Position numbers and translations under genes: made by a program
Notes under the pieces: model-generated
Seen by the model: only the letters and a program-made list of their open reading frames with translations
What the model was told of the DNA's origin: nothing
The model's database searches: none
NCBI RefSeq assembly: GCF_900169785.1
Contig: NZ_FWER01000017.1
Coordinates: 152,936-216,935, forward strand
Length of the DNA stretch: 64,000 nucleotides
Source: Rhizobium sullae
GTDB taxonomy: Bacteria; Pseudomonadota; Alphaproteobacteria; Rhizobiales; Rhizobiaceae
Reading direction: 5' to 3'
Shown: piece after piece, positions 24,828 through 33,528 of the stretch
Layout of the letters: each line of letters opens with the position of its first letter
How positions within the stretch are numbered: the first letter of the stretch is position 1

Positions 24828-25061
24828 TCAAACCGGCTGGTTCATTGCGTCCCGCAGGGTATCGTTGATGCGATCCTGCCAACCCGGACCATCTGCCTGG
24901 AAATATGCCAGAACGTCACTATCGATCTTGATCGAAACCTGTTCTTTTGTGTTCGGGATCGCGGGCCGCTCGATTGCTGGCGCTGCTACCTTCTTGGCCG
25001 GCTTGAAAAGCGCTTCTGCCGCGTCAAGAGGATTGACGGATCGACGAGGTGGGCGGTTCAT
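24828..25061 (-). CDS. BrnA-like antitoxin (orphan)
   Basis: This is a 77-residue protein. The ATG at 25061 has GGAG at about 7 bases; in-frame ATGs at 25067, 25073 and 25151 exist. The C-terminal half has the BrnA ribbon-helix-helix pattern VSIKIDSDVLAYFQADGPGWQDRINDTLRDAM. The N-terminal half is basic and proline/alanine-rich. BrnA normally neutralises the RNase BrnT, encoded just upstream, and represses the shared promoter. No BrnT-like frame is present upstream here, so it may be an orphan antitoxin or a solitary regulator. Confidence 0.75.
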   Translation of the reverse strand: MNRPPRRSVNPLDAAEALFKPAKKVAAPAIERPAIPNTKEQVSIKIDSDVLAYFQADGPGWQDRINDTLRDAMNQPV

Positions 25062-25540
25062 GTTCATCTCCATTGTTCGGACGAGGGGTATATCCTCCGC
25101 CGGTCTTCCGGTCTTCGTTGGTCGGGTTGCCGGTCGCACTCTCGTTCTCACCCGGTGATCTGTCTCGTTTGCCTCGAAGCAGGTGACATATCAAGCGGTT
25201 TGACCTTCGCCACTTGAAAGCGCCCCTCAAGCGCCACATTTGTCGTCCACTACCCCTATTAATGGAGCCTTGTTATTGGGGTTGAAAGGCCGCTCTCCGA
25301 AAAGATCAAGTGCGCTTTCAAATTTCGCGGCTATCGCCAATGCCGTGCTGCAATTGCAATTGCCCTATTGAATACCCATATTTTTGAAGTGTTCCCAATT
25401 TCAACCAAAAGCTTTGGTTTCGTCTGGCGTCTTTTTCAGCCGTGCGCGAGTTGGCGACCGCCTGCCCTCCGGGTATCCCGTGACGGGCAACCCCGCAACA
25501 ACTGATGATGCCTACCCATTGGGTCGGCAAAGGAAATCTA
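25062..25540. other. intergenic, no BrnT toxin present
   Basis: I looked on the minus strand for a BrnT toxin, as expected next to BrnA, and found no matching frame. No other gene is supported; the region must contain the rpsU-side promoter. Confidence 0.4.
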
Positions 25541-25693
25541 TTGGACAATACACATACCGCCGCCGCGCCCGTGGTGGTGAAGCTGCGTGAGCGTGGTGAG
25601 ACCGTAGTGCGGCCCGACAAGAGCTGGAAGCCGTATCCCTGCCTCCTCACACGCCGTGAACTGCAGGAATTGATCGCCGATCAGCTCGGCTGA
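25541..25693 (+). CDS. 50-residue hypothetical protein upstream of rpsU
   Basis: A TTG at 25541 is preceded by AAAGGA at 5-6 bases and is the preferred start; an ATG at 25505 in the same frame has no ribosome-binding site. The protein is short and basic: PVVVKLRERGETVVRPDKSWKPYPCLLTRRELQELIADQLG. The last 20 residues predict a helix. It ends 37 bp before rpsU, so it is probably on the same transcript. No family recognised. Confidence 0.5.
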   Translation: MDNTHTAAAPVVVKLRERGETVVRPDKSWKPYPCLLTRRELQELIADQLG

Positions 25694-25730
25694 GCAGCAA
25701 CGCCTCCAATAAAAGAACAAGGAGAACAGA

Positions 25731-25967
25731 ATGCAGGTACTCGTCAGAGACAATAGTGTCGACCAGGCCCTAAGGGTTCTGAAGAAGAAAATGCAGCGCG
25801 AAGGTCTGTTTCGGGAAATGAAGGAGCGGCGCGCCTATGAGAAGCCATCCGAGCGCCGCGTTCGTGAAAAGGCGCAGGCCATCAGCCGCCATCGAAAGGC
25901 CGCTCGCAAGCAGCTTCAGCGTGAAGGATTGATCGCGGGGCCAAAGCGCACGGCCCCCGCTCGATAG
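25731..25967 (+). CDS. rpsU: 30S ribosomal protein S21
   Basis: This 78-residue S21 has the family start MQVLVRDNSVDQALRVLKKKMQREGLFREMKERR-AYEKPSERRVREKAQA and a basic tail. AAGGAG precedes the ATG. S21 binds the 30S platform near the anti-Shine-Dalgarno and affects start-site choice. Rhizobial genomes often hold several rpsU paralogs, and the location beside a mobile element in an accessory region suggests this is an extra copy. Confidence 0.95.
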   Translation: MQVLVRDNSVDQALRVLKKKMQREGLFREMKERRAYEKPSERRVREKAQAISRHRKAARKQLQREGLIAGPKRTAPAR

Positions 25968-26028
25968 CCCTGAATGCCGCCGGTACGCCGCGCGTGGCCG
26001 ATCGGATTCCTACGAAAAGGATGGACGA

Positions 26029-26223
26029 ATGGAAGAGCTAGACAGCATAACGATTTCCGAAGAGCGCCTCGAGGATTGCCGTGACGTCATAGAGCCGGAG
26101 TTGCAGGATCTGATTCAGAGCGCGCTTAAATCAGGCTTCTCGCGTGAAGAGATCCTGATCGCCGTTAGCGAACTGGTCGCCGAAGACTTCGCGACGGTGA
26201 TGAAAACTCCCAGCGTCCATTGA
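26029..26223 (+). CDS. 64-residue acidic hypothetical protein
   Basis: The start at 26029 has AAAAGG about 8 bases upstream. The protein is strongly acidic and predicted all-helical: EERLEDCRDVIEPELQDLIQSALKSGFSREEILIAVSELVAEDF. The region resembles small helical regulators common in rhizobia. It lies 60 bp after rpsU on the same strand. Function unknown. Confidence 0.6.
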   Translation: MEELDSITISEERLEDCRDVIEPELQDLIQSALKSGFSREEILIAVSELVAEDFATVMKTPSVH

Positions 26224-26321
26224 GGCTATCGGAGGGGTCAATTCCTCGCCTCGCTTGACAGGCGACGACCGGCCGAGCTTTTCGATCCCTTCCGTCTACC
26301 ACTCTCTGTAAGGGGATGACA

Positions 26322-26630
26322 TTACAGGCACCGGTCAAGATCCAGCCAGTCTGGGAGGGTTGCTTTAACCCATGTAACCTCCTGCGCTTTCACGGCGCAC
26401 TGTAGGAGCCGGCAAAGGATGACCCTGAGAACCTTGCCGGGCGCCTTCTTTCCGGACAGCCTGGTGGCACGGAACAGCTCGACCTCGAAAAACAGGATCT
26501 GCAGAACACGGGCAAGCTCTCGGCGCTTCTTGTCGGCAGATTGGTCGAGATGGTCTGTCGGGGTCACTGCCGCGTCAAAGCCTTCGGTGGGAATCGTATC
26601 CATCGTAGCGGCTCGTCGGTTGTTGCGCAT
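26322..26630 (-). CDS. 102-residue hypothetical protein
   Basis: The frame reads MRNNRRAATMDTIPTEGFDAA..., with a helical basic centre (KKRRELARVLQILFFEVELFRATRL) and ends TLPDWLDLDRCL. The ribosome-binding site at 26630 is weak and the Met at 26603 is an alternative start. No family recognised. It is convergent with the upstream small gene and divergent from the glycosyltransferase gene that opens the polysaccharide island. Confidence 0.45.
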   Translation of the reverse strand: MRNNRRAATMDTIPTEGFDAAVTPTDHLDQSADKKRRELARVLQILFFEVELFRATRLSGKKAPGKVLRVILCRLLQCAVKAQEVTWVKATLPDWLDLDRCL

Positions 26631-26889
26631 ATAAACTCATTACGCGCACATTTCTGGACTGCAACCAGTTTTAGCTGGACAGAAAGAGCGCCAAACGAAG
26701 GGAGGTCGAGCCAGCGGGCTGTTCTAAAATTGGAGTTCCGCTGGCGGATTCGTGTCCCCGAGCTAATGCAAAAGGCTGAATTGCAATCAGGTGCGATCGG
26801 TCGCCTCATTGAGATGGGGAATCTTGAACTTCATCGCCAAGGCGGGTCTGCTTACGGTCCGCTTCCGCGGCTTTGTGGCGGTTTCAGAC

Positions 26890-28101
26890 ATGCGCCTGAT
26901 TGTTGTGAATGACGTTTCCGTTGTCCGGGGTGGTGCCACGAAAGTAGCGATCCAGTGTCTGCAGGCCTGTGTCCGGGCCGTCGTCGATTGCACTTTCTTC
27001 GTTGGCGATGACGGGGCCGGCCTGAAGGAGTACGGACTGCACATCCCCACTGTCGCGCTTGGCGAGAAGCCGCTTCGAGATGGGCCAGACATCACCAATA
27101 TCTTCGACCGTCACTTTAACAAGAGGGCCTATGAGGCGCTGTCGAAGCTGCTGTGGGAATCGTCTGAGGAAACGGTCGTCCATGTGCACGGCTGGAATCA
27201 GATCCTCTCGCCATCCATCTTCCATGCGTTGGCACAGAGCCGGGCGCGGGTGATCATCACGGCCCACGACTTTTTTCTGAACTGCCCGAATGGCGGCCGG
27301 CTCAACTACAAGAGCGGCGAAATCTGCCCCGTAAAACCGATGTCATTCGAGTGCCTGGCAACCAACTGCGATAAGCGCAACTATCTGCACAAGCTCTGGC
27401 GCTTCCGGCGTATGCTCGGGCAGATCGGCGTGGGCAACGCCTTCTGGGAGCGCATCGAGGTGATCCTCGTGCATGAGAAAATGGAGGCCTATCTGACCCC
27501 GGGGCCAATCGGGAACTTCCAGACCTTGCGCACACCCACCGAGCCTCTTACGTGGCGGCCAACCGAACCTTGGCGGCGCGAGCGCATCATGTTCCTCGGC
27601 CGCATGACCTGGGAAAAGGGCGTGCGTACGCTGGGCGAAGCGCTACGCATGACCGGCGAGCCGGCAACCCTGATCGGCCGCGGGCCGCTTCTCGAAGAAA
27701 TGCAGGTGACGCTTCCCCATTGCTGGGTACCCGGCTGGCTCGATGATGCAACCGTCTCCGAGCTTGCCGACCAGGCACGAATATTCGTGATGCCGTCTCG
27801 GATGCCCGAGCCTTACGGGCTGGTGGCCGCCGAGGCGATCATGAGCGGAATCCCGGTAATCATAAGCAGCAATGCCCTCATTGCTGAGGAGATTGAGGAA
27901 AACGGCGCAGGGCTCGTGTTCAAAAGCGGCGATGCCGCCTCACTGGCGGAAGCGCTATTGAAGGTCAAAAACGACGGGCTTGTGCAAAAGCTTGCCGAAG
28001 GCGCCCGCGCCTTCGCCGACAAGATTGCGCCCAGCCGCCCAGAATGGGAACGCCGGATGATCGCGATCTATGCAGGGAAGACTGCATTTCTCGCTGCTTA
28101 G
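26890..28101 (+). CDS. GT4 glycosyltransferase
   Basis: This is a 403-residue GT-B fold transferase. The start MRLIVVNDVSVVRGGATKVA at 26890 has the N-terminal Rossmann strand and the G-G-A turn expected for donor/acceptor binding. The C-terminal half has IMFLGRMTWEKGVRTLGEAL, the family start of the nucleotide-sugar domain. Then come LIGRGPLLEEM and the signature E-x7-E region PEPYGLVAAEAIMSGIPVI. A longer in-frame start at 26791 adds an unrelated leader. It acts on the cytosolic face, adding a sugar to a polyprenyl-linked or surface glycan. It is followed 9 bp later by an epimerase gene that is now broken, so the pair once formed an operon. Sugar specificity unknown. Confidence 0.88.
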   Translation: MRLIVVNDVSVVRGGATKVAIQCLQACVRAVVDCTFFVGDDGAGLKEYGLHIPTVALGEKPLRDGPDITNIFDRHFNKRAYEALSKLLWESSEETVVHVHGWNQILSPSIFHALAQSRARVIITAHDFFLNCPNGGRLNYKSGEICPVKPMSFECLATNCDKRNYLHKLWRFRRMLGQIGVGNAFWERIEVILVHEKMEAYLTPGPIGNFQTLRTPTEPLTWRPTEPWRRERIMFLGRMTWEKGVRTLGEALRMTGEPATLIGRGPLLEEMQVTLPHCWVPGWLDDATVSELADQARIFVMPSRMPEPYGLVAAEAIMSGIPVIISSNALIAEEIEENGAGLVFKSGDAASLAEALLKVKNDGLVQKLAEGARAFADKIAPSRPEWERRMIAIYAGKTAFLAA

Positions 28102-28109
28102 GAGGGATC

Positions 28110-29165
28110 ATGACCCGTGCACTCGTGACTGACGGATGCGGCTTTGTCGGCCGGCCACTCCGCGACCGGCTTTTGGCCGAGGGCTTCGATGTGGTCTGCG
28201 TCGATTTGATGAAACCGGGAACAGGTGCAAGGCCACCTGTTTCAAGCCAGCGCTTGCATCGGCAGTTCACCTTGAATCAGCAGGACTGTCGGGCTTTCTT
28301 TGAAAGCTCCATAGTGCACTTCACCTATATGTTTCACCTCACGGCGCGCTTCGGCGGGCGCATGACGCTCGAGAACCAGAGGCCGCTTGTTGCCGAAGAT
28401 CTCGCCGTCGACGCAGCGCTCTGGCGATGGGCAGGCGAACGCAGCCCCGGAATCGTCGTCTATTTCAGCTCCAGCGCGGCCCATCGCGTGTCACTTCAAA
28501 CTGAGGCGACGCAGACGAGGTTCTCCGAAGACGTGATTTCTTTCGAGCGCCCGATCGGCGTGCCCGACCTCGGTTACGGCTGGACCAAGCTCACCGGCGA
28601 ATATCTGATGAAGGTCTACGTCGAGCGCTATGGCGGCCGGGCCGTTGCTACCGGCCGTTCAGCGGTACGGCGAGGACCAGGACCTGGCTTATCCCTTCCC
28701 GGCCATCTGCAGCAGACTTCTCAAGGAGCGCGGCGCGCCGGAAGTCTCCGTCTGGGGGTAGCGGACACCAATGCCGCGACTTCATTAACATTTCCGATTG
28801 CGTCGATTTCATCGCGGAAACGATCGACGCATTGCGCATCTTCGCGAGCCCCAACCTCTCGATGGGCAAGGCAACCGCTTTCATTGCGCTTGCCGAGCTT
28901 GTCAGGTGCGAGCTCGGCTGGACACCGCAGGTGCGAGGAACGGAAAGCCGTCCCGAGGGGGGTATCCTTCCGCTGCGGCGACGTCACGCTTCAAAAGGCG
29001 TTCAGGCTCACGCCGAAGATCAGCCTGCAGGACGGCGTGCGGCGTTCGCTGGAGTATCATTACCGGAGGTGCGATATCGATTACTACCAGTACCATCTAT
29101 TTCAAGGTCGCGGCCATGGCGATAACCGGCTTCGGCGAAATCGTTCTTCCGGGCACGGTGGGTAA
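28110..29165 (+). pseudogene. NAD-dependent sugar epimerase, broken by frameshifts
   Basis: An AGGAGG site precedes the ATG at 28110. The first 180 residues look like an extended SDR: GCGFVGR nucleotide-binding turn, YFSSSAAHRVS, and the catalytic YGWTKLTGEYL. After ERYGGRAVA the frame turns into low-complexity Ser/Arg/Pro sequence. The expected continuation is visible in other frames: GEDQDLAYPFPAICSRLLKE, then CRDFINISDCVDFIAETIDALRI and SMGKATAFIALAELV. Near 28980 the original frame resumes with DVTLQKAFRLTPKISLQDGVRRSLEYHY, a typical end. At least two or three indels of opposite sign separate these pieces, so an intact enzyme is not made. Confidence 0.85.
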
Positions 29166-29342
29166 GCTGATGTCGGTCGTGACGGGATGATCGCAGGCAT
29201 TTCTCTTTTCGTGCGGCTTGCCTAGATCGTCGTCCGTCCCGACAAAAATCACTTTTCCGCGTATGCAAGCGGGCTGCAGCGCCACGAGACCGACGTCATC
29301 GACTGCAGCTGGTTGCCCGCTTTCAACATGGAGTTCTTCTGC

Positions 29343-30476
29343 ATGCTCAGCCGGCTAACCAGTCTCTTCGCCGCTGCTCCGCTTGTTGCGTTGCAAGCCC
29401 TCAGCAATCCCGCCGTCGCTCAAGAGCGGTGGTTGGCTGGTTTTTATCCGGGCTGGGAATATGAATTTTATCCACCAGAACTCATTGATTTTTCGTCCCT
29501 CACTCACGTGGTGATGTTCTCAGTGGTTCCGGAAAATGACGGATCGCTTGATACAAGTTTCTTCATGGACTCGATGACTGGTCCTCGGATCGCGCAGGAG
29601 GTTGCTATGCGGGCGCGCGCAGCGGGTCGAAAGGCGCTCCTCGCAGTTGGCGGGGGCGGACTGGTCGACCGAATGCGCCAAGCCTCAAACGACGCCAACA
29701 GGCAACGCTTCGTGGCCAATCTCGTGGATTTGGTGAGGCGGTGGAATTACGACGGTCTCGACATCGATTGGGAACCTATAGAGCCAACGGACCAGGCAAA
29801 TCTGGCGGCCTTGGCCAAGGCGCTTCGCGACCAGATGCCCGACAAATTATTAACGATCGACCTGAGCTGGAAGAATTCGAATTCTTCCATTGAAAATCAG
29901 GAAGCTCGATTCTTGATGCAAATCGAGCCAATCTTCGATCGGCTGAACGTGATGACGTACGATATGGCTGATAACTGGGAGGATTGGCTGTCGTGGCACA
30001 ATTCTCCGCTTTACGGTGACTCCAACAGCACTCCTGCTTCGGTCGCCAGCAGCATCAAGGCTTATATTGGAGTGGGCATCCCCGCCGGGAAGCTTGGTCT
30101 TGGCGTGGCATTCTACGGGAGCTGCTGGAACGCGCCGGTTTCGGCTCCGCGGCAGGCTGCTGGAACCGCCCAAGTGATCGCCGGCGATCAAGACATGAGC
30201 TATAGGAATATCATGACGTACTATTACGACCCTAGCTACGCCGAGTACGACACAACCGCTCAGGCGCCGTATCTGTCTCCATCGAAGGAGATCGGCCCGT
30301 TCGGATGTACGTTCGTTTCATACGAGGACGAGCGTTCTATCGCGGCCAAGGGGGAATTCGCCCGGCAGAATGGCCTGGGTGGGGCAATCATCTGGTCTCT
30401 GGGTGAGGGATACATGCCGACGGCGACAAACCCGAGCGGCCTTCTGCAGGCCGCTCGTAAGGCGATTCTCGATTGA
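29343..30476 (+). CDS. secreted GH18 glycosidase (chitinase-like)
   Basis: This is a 377-residue protein with an N-terminal signal peptide (start MLSRLTSLFAAAPLV, cleavage near NPAVAQ). The start 29343 has GGAG 9 bases upstream. The GH18 barrel is clear: WLAGFYPGWEYEF, LLAVGGGG, the catalytic YDGLDIDWEP with Glu144 as proton donor, VMTYDM, and a final GAIIWSLGEGY. GH18 enzymes cut beta-1,4-linked GlcNAc polymers by substrate-assisted catalysis. Next to a polysaccharide operon containing wecB it may trim the exported amino-sugar polymer, as ExoK does for succinoglycan in another family; that is inference. It is convergent with wzx. Confidence 0.88.
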   Translation: MLSRLTSLFAAAPLVALQALSNPAVAQERWLAGFYPGWEYEFYPPELIDFSSLTHVVMFSVVPENDGSLDTSFFMDSMTGPRIAQEVAMRARAAGRKALLAVGGGGLVDRMRQASNDANRQRFVANLVDLVRRWNYDGLDIDWEPIEPTDQANLAALAKALRDQMPDKLLTIDLSWKNSNSSIENQEARFLMQIEPIFDRLNVMTYDMADNWEDWLSWHNSPLYGDSNSTPASVASSIKAYIGVGIPAGKLGLGVAFYGSCWNAPVSAPRQAAGTAQVIAGDQDMSYRNIMTYYYDPSYAEYDTTAQAPYLSPSKEIGPFGCTFVSYEDERSIAAKGEFARQNGLGGAIIWSLGEGYMPTATNPSGLLQAARKAILD

Positions 30477-30572
30477 GCTGAAGGACAATCGCGGTGCTGG
30501 CGGTTCCCCACTTGCGAGGAGTGAGACCGGTTGAGAAGACCGGGCGAAGCGCTCGGGGGTGCTTCGATCGCC

Positions 30573-32108
30573 TCAACAGGTTCTCAACCATTTCGGCAGG
30601 ACGCGCCAGCGCGGCGGCAGCGCTTGCAGAGTGCTGGCGACAAGCCCGGGAAAGAACACGGCGACGATCCCGATGTACAGTGCAAGCGATGTCGCGAACG
30701 AGGTCACGCTGAACCAGTCGGAGACGAGCGCGCGCCGAAACAGAAAGAGCACTGCAAGCGACACTTCCACCATGGCCACAAGGGCGATCGCCTCGCGGAT
30801 CAGCTGTGCGTCGACGCGAGCGGATCGGGCAAGAGAGCGCGACCAAAGCATGCCGGCCCCCAGGCATATAGAGAGCACGAAGCCGAAGGATGCCAGCGCG
30901 ACATCCCACAATGCCCCGATTGCAACCAAGGCTATGCCCGCCAGCAACTGGACCGCAGAACACTGGAGCAGCGTTCCGGCTTGCTGGGTGGCGATCATGA
31001 AGGAAGGCACGGAAGCTACGAGGGCCAGGACGGGCAAGGCCAGCGCGAAAATCATCATGATGTCGGCCACCTGGATCCAAGCAGACCCCAACGCAATCCC
31101 GACGATCTGGGCTGAGAAAATGGAAAATCCGAACGCCGGGACGCAGAACAGCACGAGGCTTGCAAGCGAGATATTCAGTATAAAGCTCTCGAGCTTTTGG
31201 GGGTCGCCGGACATTCGGGCGAATATCGGAAGGAGGCCTGCCGAAATCGGATAGAACAGCACGCTCGTCACCAGATCGAGGAGCGCCTTCGCGGAGCGGA
31301 ACATGCCCGCAGCAGCCGGTCCTGCAAGGAGCCCTAGCGTGACTTCCGGCAGGCGTTGGCCTGCCGCATCGAGCACGAGCCGACCCATCAGCTTGGCGAC
31401 GCTTGAGGAAGCGCTCTGCCAGTCCGACTTGGAAAAGCGGGATCTCGGAAAGGCCGGCAGGGCGGCCAAGCACACGAGGGACCCCGTCGCCGCCGCGAGA
31501 ATGGTCTGCGCAATGATGCTCCAGGCTCCGCCGCCGAAATAGGCAAGGGCGATCGACAGCGCACCTCCCGTGAGGATCGCCAAGGGACGCCGGATCGCCA
31601 GCACCGAAAAGGCGAATTTTCTAGCAAGCAGCCCTTCTGAGACCAGTCCGATCCCGGTCAGTGCTGGAGCGAGCGCCGAAGCCCGCATCAGATCGTCGAT
31701 CAAGGGATCGCCGACGGCGGATGATAGGATCGGTGCGGCTGCGACGATGAGCATCGCCATCAGCAGGCTGCTACCGATCGCGCAGACAAAACACGCGCTC
31801 AGATAACCCGGCCCAGCATCCTCCCGCTGTATTACGGTCTGCGTGACCCCCTGCAATGCATGGTTCGCAATCAGCGCTGGAGCAACGGCCATGGCTGCCA
31901 TGCCCAAGTCGGTCGGGCCGAGCAGTCTCGCCGTAATCAAGAAGACGCTGGCTTGAGTGGCCCGCTCAGCGCAGATTTGCACCAAAGACCACGCAGCACC
32001 CCGTATAGCGGTGGCGCGCATCTTATTGCTTGCAAGTTCTTGCGTGGCCGTTGATGCCTGCAGGTTTTGGATTTCGACGCCGGACTCGTTTCGGTTTTCG
32101 GGGCTCAT
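30573..32108 (-). CDS. Wzx-type polysaccharide flippase
   Basis: This is a 511-residue membrane protein with about 12-14 hydrophobic helices. It has the PST/MATE-like N-terminus IRGAAWSLVQICAERATQASVFLITARLLGPTDLGMAAMA, typical of lipid-linked oligosaccharide flippases. It moves undecaprenyl-linked repeat units across the inner membrane. The start overlaps the end of the ExoF-like gene by four bases (ATGA). It is last gene of the seven-gene leftward operon that starts with wecB. Confidence 0.88.
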   Translation of the reverse strand: MSPENRNESGVEIQNLQASTATQELASNKMRATAIRGAAWSLVQICAERATQASVFLITARLLGPTDLGMAAMAVAPALIANHALQGVTQTVIQREDAGPGYLSACFVCAIGSSLLMAMLIVAAAPILSSAVGDPLIDDLMRASALAPALTGIGLVSEGLLARKFAFSVLAIRRPLAILTGGALSIALAYFGGGAWSIIAQTILAAATGSLVCLAALPAFPRSRFSKSDWQSASSSVAKLMGRLVLDAAGQRLPEVTLGLLAGPAAAGMFRSAKALLDLVTSVLFYPISAGLLPIFARMSGDPQKLESFILNISLASLVLFCVPAFGFSIFSAQIVGIALGSAWIQVADIMMIFALALPVLALVASVPSFMIATQQAGTLLQCSAVQLLAGIALVAIGALWDVALASFGFVLSICLGAGMLWSRSLARSARVDAQLIREAIALVAMVEVSLAVLFLFRRALVSDWFSVTSFATSLALYIGIVAVFFPGLVASTLQALPPRWRVLPKWLRTC

Positions 32109-33403
32109 TGGTAACCCGTTACCGCCGGGGCGCCGCTGAGGGTCCGGTCCGAAAGCGAGCCTGTCGTGTGGCGTGAGACCTTGATCACGTCTCCCGGTCT
32201 GACCGGGCTCGTTTCGGCCGTTACCTCCTCGACCAACTGTCCATCTCGCTCCCTGAGGATCGAATATGTAATCTCGATCTCTTCGTCGCGACCTGCAGCA
32301 GGCGCTCCGTCTATCTGCAATTGCTGGATCAAGTCCTCGGCGGTGCCAAGCTTGCCTGTCACGCTCTCGAGTTCGCCGTCCACGCCGTTGAGCTCGACAA
32401 GTAACTCACTGCCGTCCGCGTCCTGCAGTCGCCTTATTGAGGCCTCAGTGCTCGCGACGCGCTCGCTAACCTTGAGCATTTCGGTCTGCACCTCTTTGCG
32501 CTTGCTGTCGACGGCCAAGGCGGTCCGCTCAAGCGCATATACACGTGCCGAAGGAACCAAGCCCTGGGATTCGAGCTTCCGCACCTGGACAAGTTCGCGG
32601 TCTACGCTGCTGCTCTGCGCGTTCTGGGTCTCGATCTGGTTCTGCAAAGTACTCATCTGCCCGCGGAGCAGTGAAAGCTGCTCGTTATAGTTACCTAACT
32701 CGCGAGCGCGTGTCTTGCGCCGCTGATCAAAAACGAGCTGCTCTCGCGTAATCACATCTTGGACATTCGGCTCGCTTGCGCGCAGTCTCAGTCTCGCGGG
32801 AAATTCGATTTTATCTTTGCCTCCGACTGTCGCTTCCAGCCGGGCACGTCGAGCCTCAAGCCTGTTCCTTTGCGCCCTCAAGACGTTCAGTTCGCCATTG
32901 GCCTGAACCATATCGCGTTCGAAACGGGTTTCTCCTAACGCCGGGGCCCTTGCCATGCCACCTGCCACACTGAGCGCATGGATCACTCTCATGCCTGGCC
33001 TGAAGGGGTACTCTCCCGGTTTCTCGACCGCACCGATGATGTAGAATGGACGATGTTGCACTATTTCGACGGCAGTGACGGGAGGATTGACCAGCCGCAC
33101 CTTCGCTTGAAACTGCGATGCGATCGAGGTCGCGAATTTGGAAGCGCTCATCCCGGCCGCCTTGATGTTGCCAAGCAGCGGTATCGCAACGTCGCCTGCC
33201 GCATCCACCGTGAATTCGCCATTCAACCGAGGTCGGATCTCGCCGCTCGCCGAAGAGATTTCCGTCACGCTGATCCTGAGTTTATCCTGGGAGCCTAGCA
33301 TATATTCATCCGATGCTTTGCCGGCTGTTGCTCCCGCCGAGAACAGGAGCACCAGCGCCAGTGCGCCATTTTGCGCCGCGCCTGGCACGTTAAGACGAGC
33401 CAT
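32105..33403 (-). CDS. ExoF-like polysaccharide export protein (OPX family)
   Basis: This is a 432-residue exported protein. A signal peptide (about 12-30, ALALVLLFSAGATAG) is followed by the Poly_export/SLBB part: DEYMLGSQDKLRISV, VDAAGDVAIPLLGNIKAAG, and FYIIGAVEKPGEYPFRPGMRVIHALSVAGG. Then come a long coiled coil (about 190-370, ENLR-rich heptads around RAQRNRLEARRARLEA) and a final beta segment. This is the ExoF architecture of Rhizobiales and acts in the periplasm with the co-polymerase. The start 33403 follows GGAGGGAG; a longer frame to 33532 overlaps the ExoP-like gene. Confidence 0.87.
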   Translation of the reverse strand: MARLNVPGAAQNGALALVLLFSAGATAGKASDEYMLGSQDKLRISVTEISSASGEIRPRLNGEFTVDAAGDVAIPLLGNIKAAGMSASKFATSIASQFQAKVRLVNPPVTAVEIVQHRPFYIIGAVEKPGEYPFRPGMRVIHALSVAGGMARAPALGETRFERDMVQANGELNVLRAQRNRLEARRARLEATVGGKDKIEFPARLRLRASEPNVQDVITREQLVFDQRRKTRARELGNYNEQLSLLRGQMSTLQNQIETQNAQSSSVDRELVQVRKLESQGLVPSARVYALERTALAVDSKRKEVQTEMLKVSERVASTEASIRRLQDADGSELLVELNGVDGELESVTGKLGTAEDLIQQLQIDGAPAAGRDEEIEITYSILRERDGQLVEEVTAETSPVRPGDVIKVSRHTTGSLSDRTLSGAPAVTGYQ

Positions 33404-33528
33404 GATCACACTCCCTCCACCGCTTCTGCCGGACCGCCTGCCCGCGCTAGCTCTTGGAAAATGCTGAGCTTGCCAGCGTTTGAACCAGAGCCCAGGCCAC
33501 GTCGTGCGCACAAATACACTCTTTTCCA

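Noticed and set aside
25062..25320. BrnT toxin upstream of the BrnA-like gene
   Set aside because: No frame with BrnT features was found on the minus strand.
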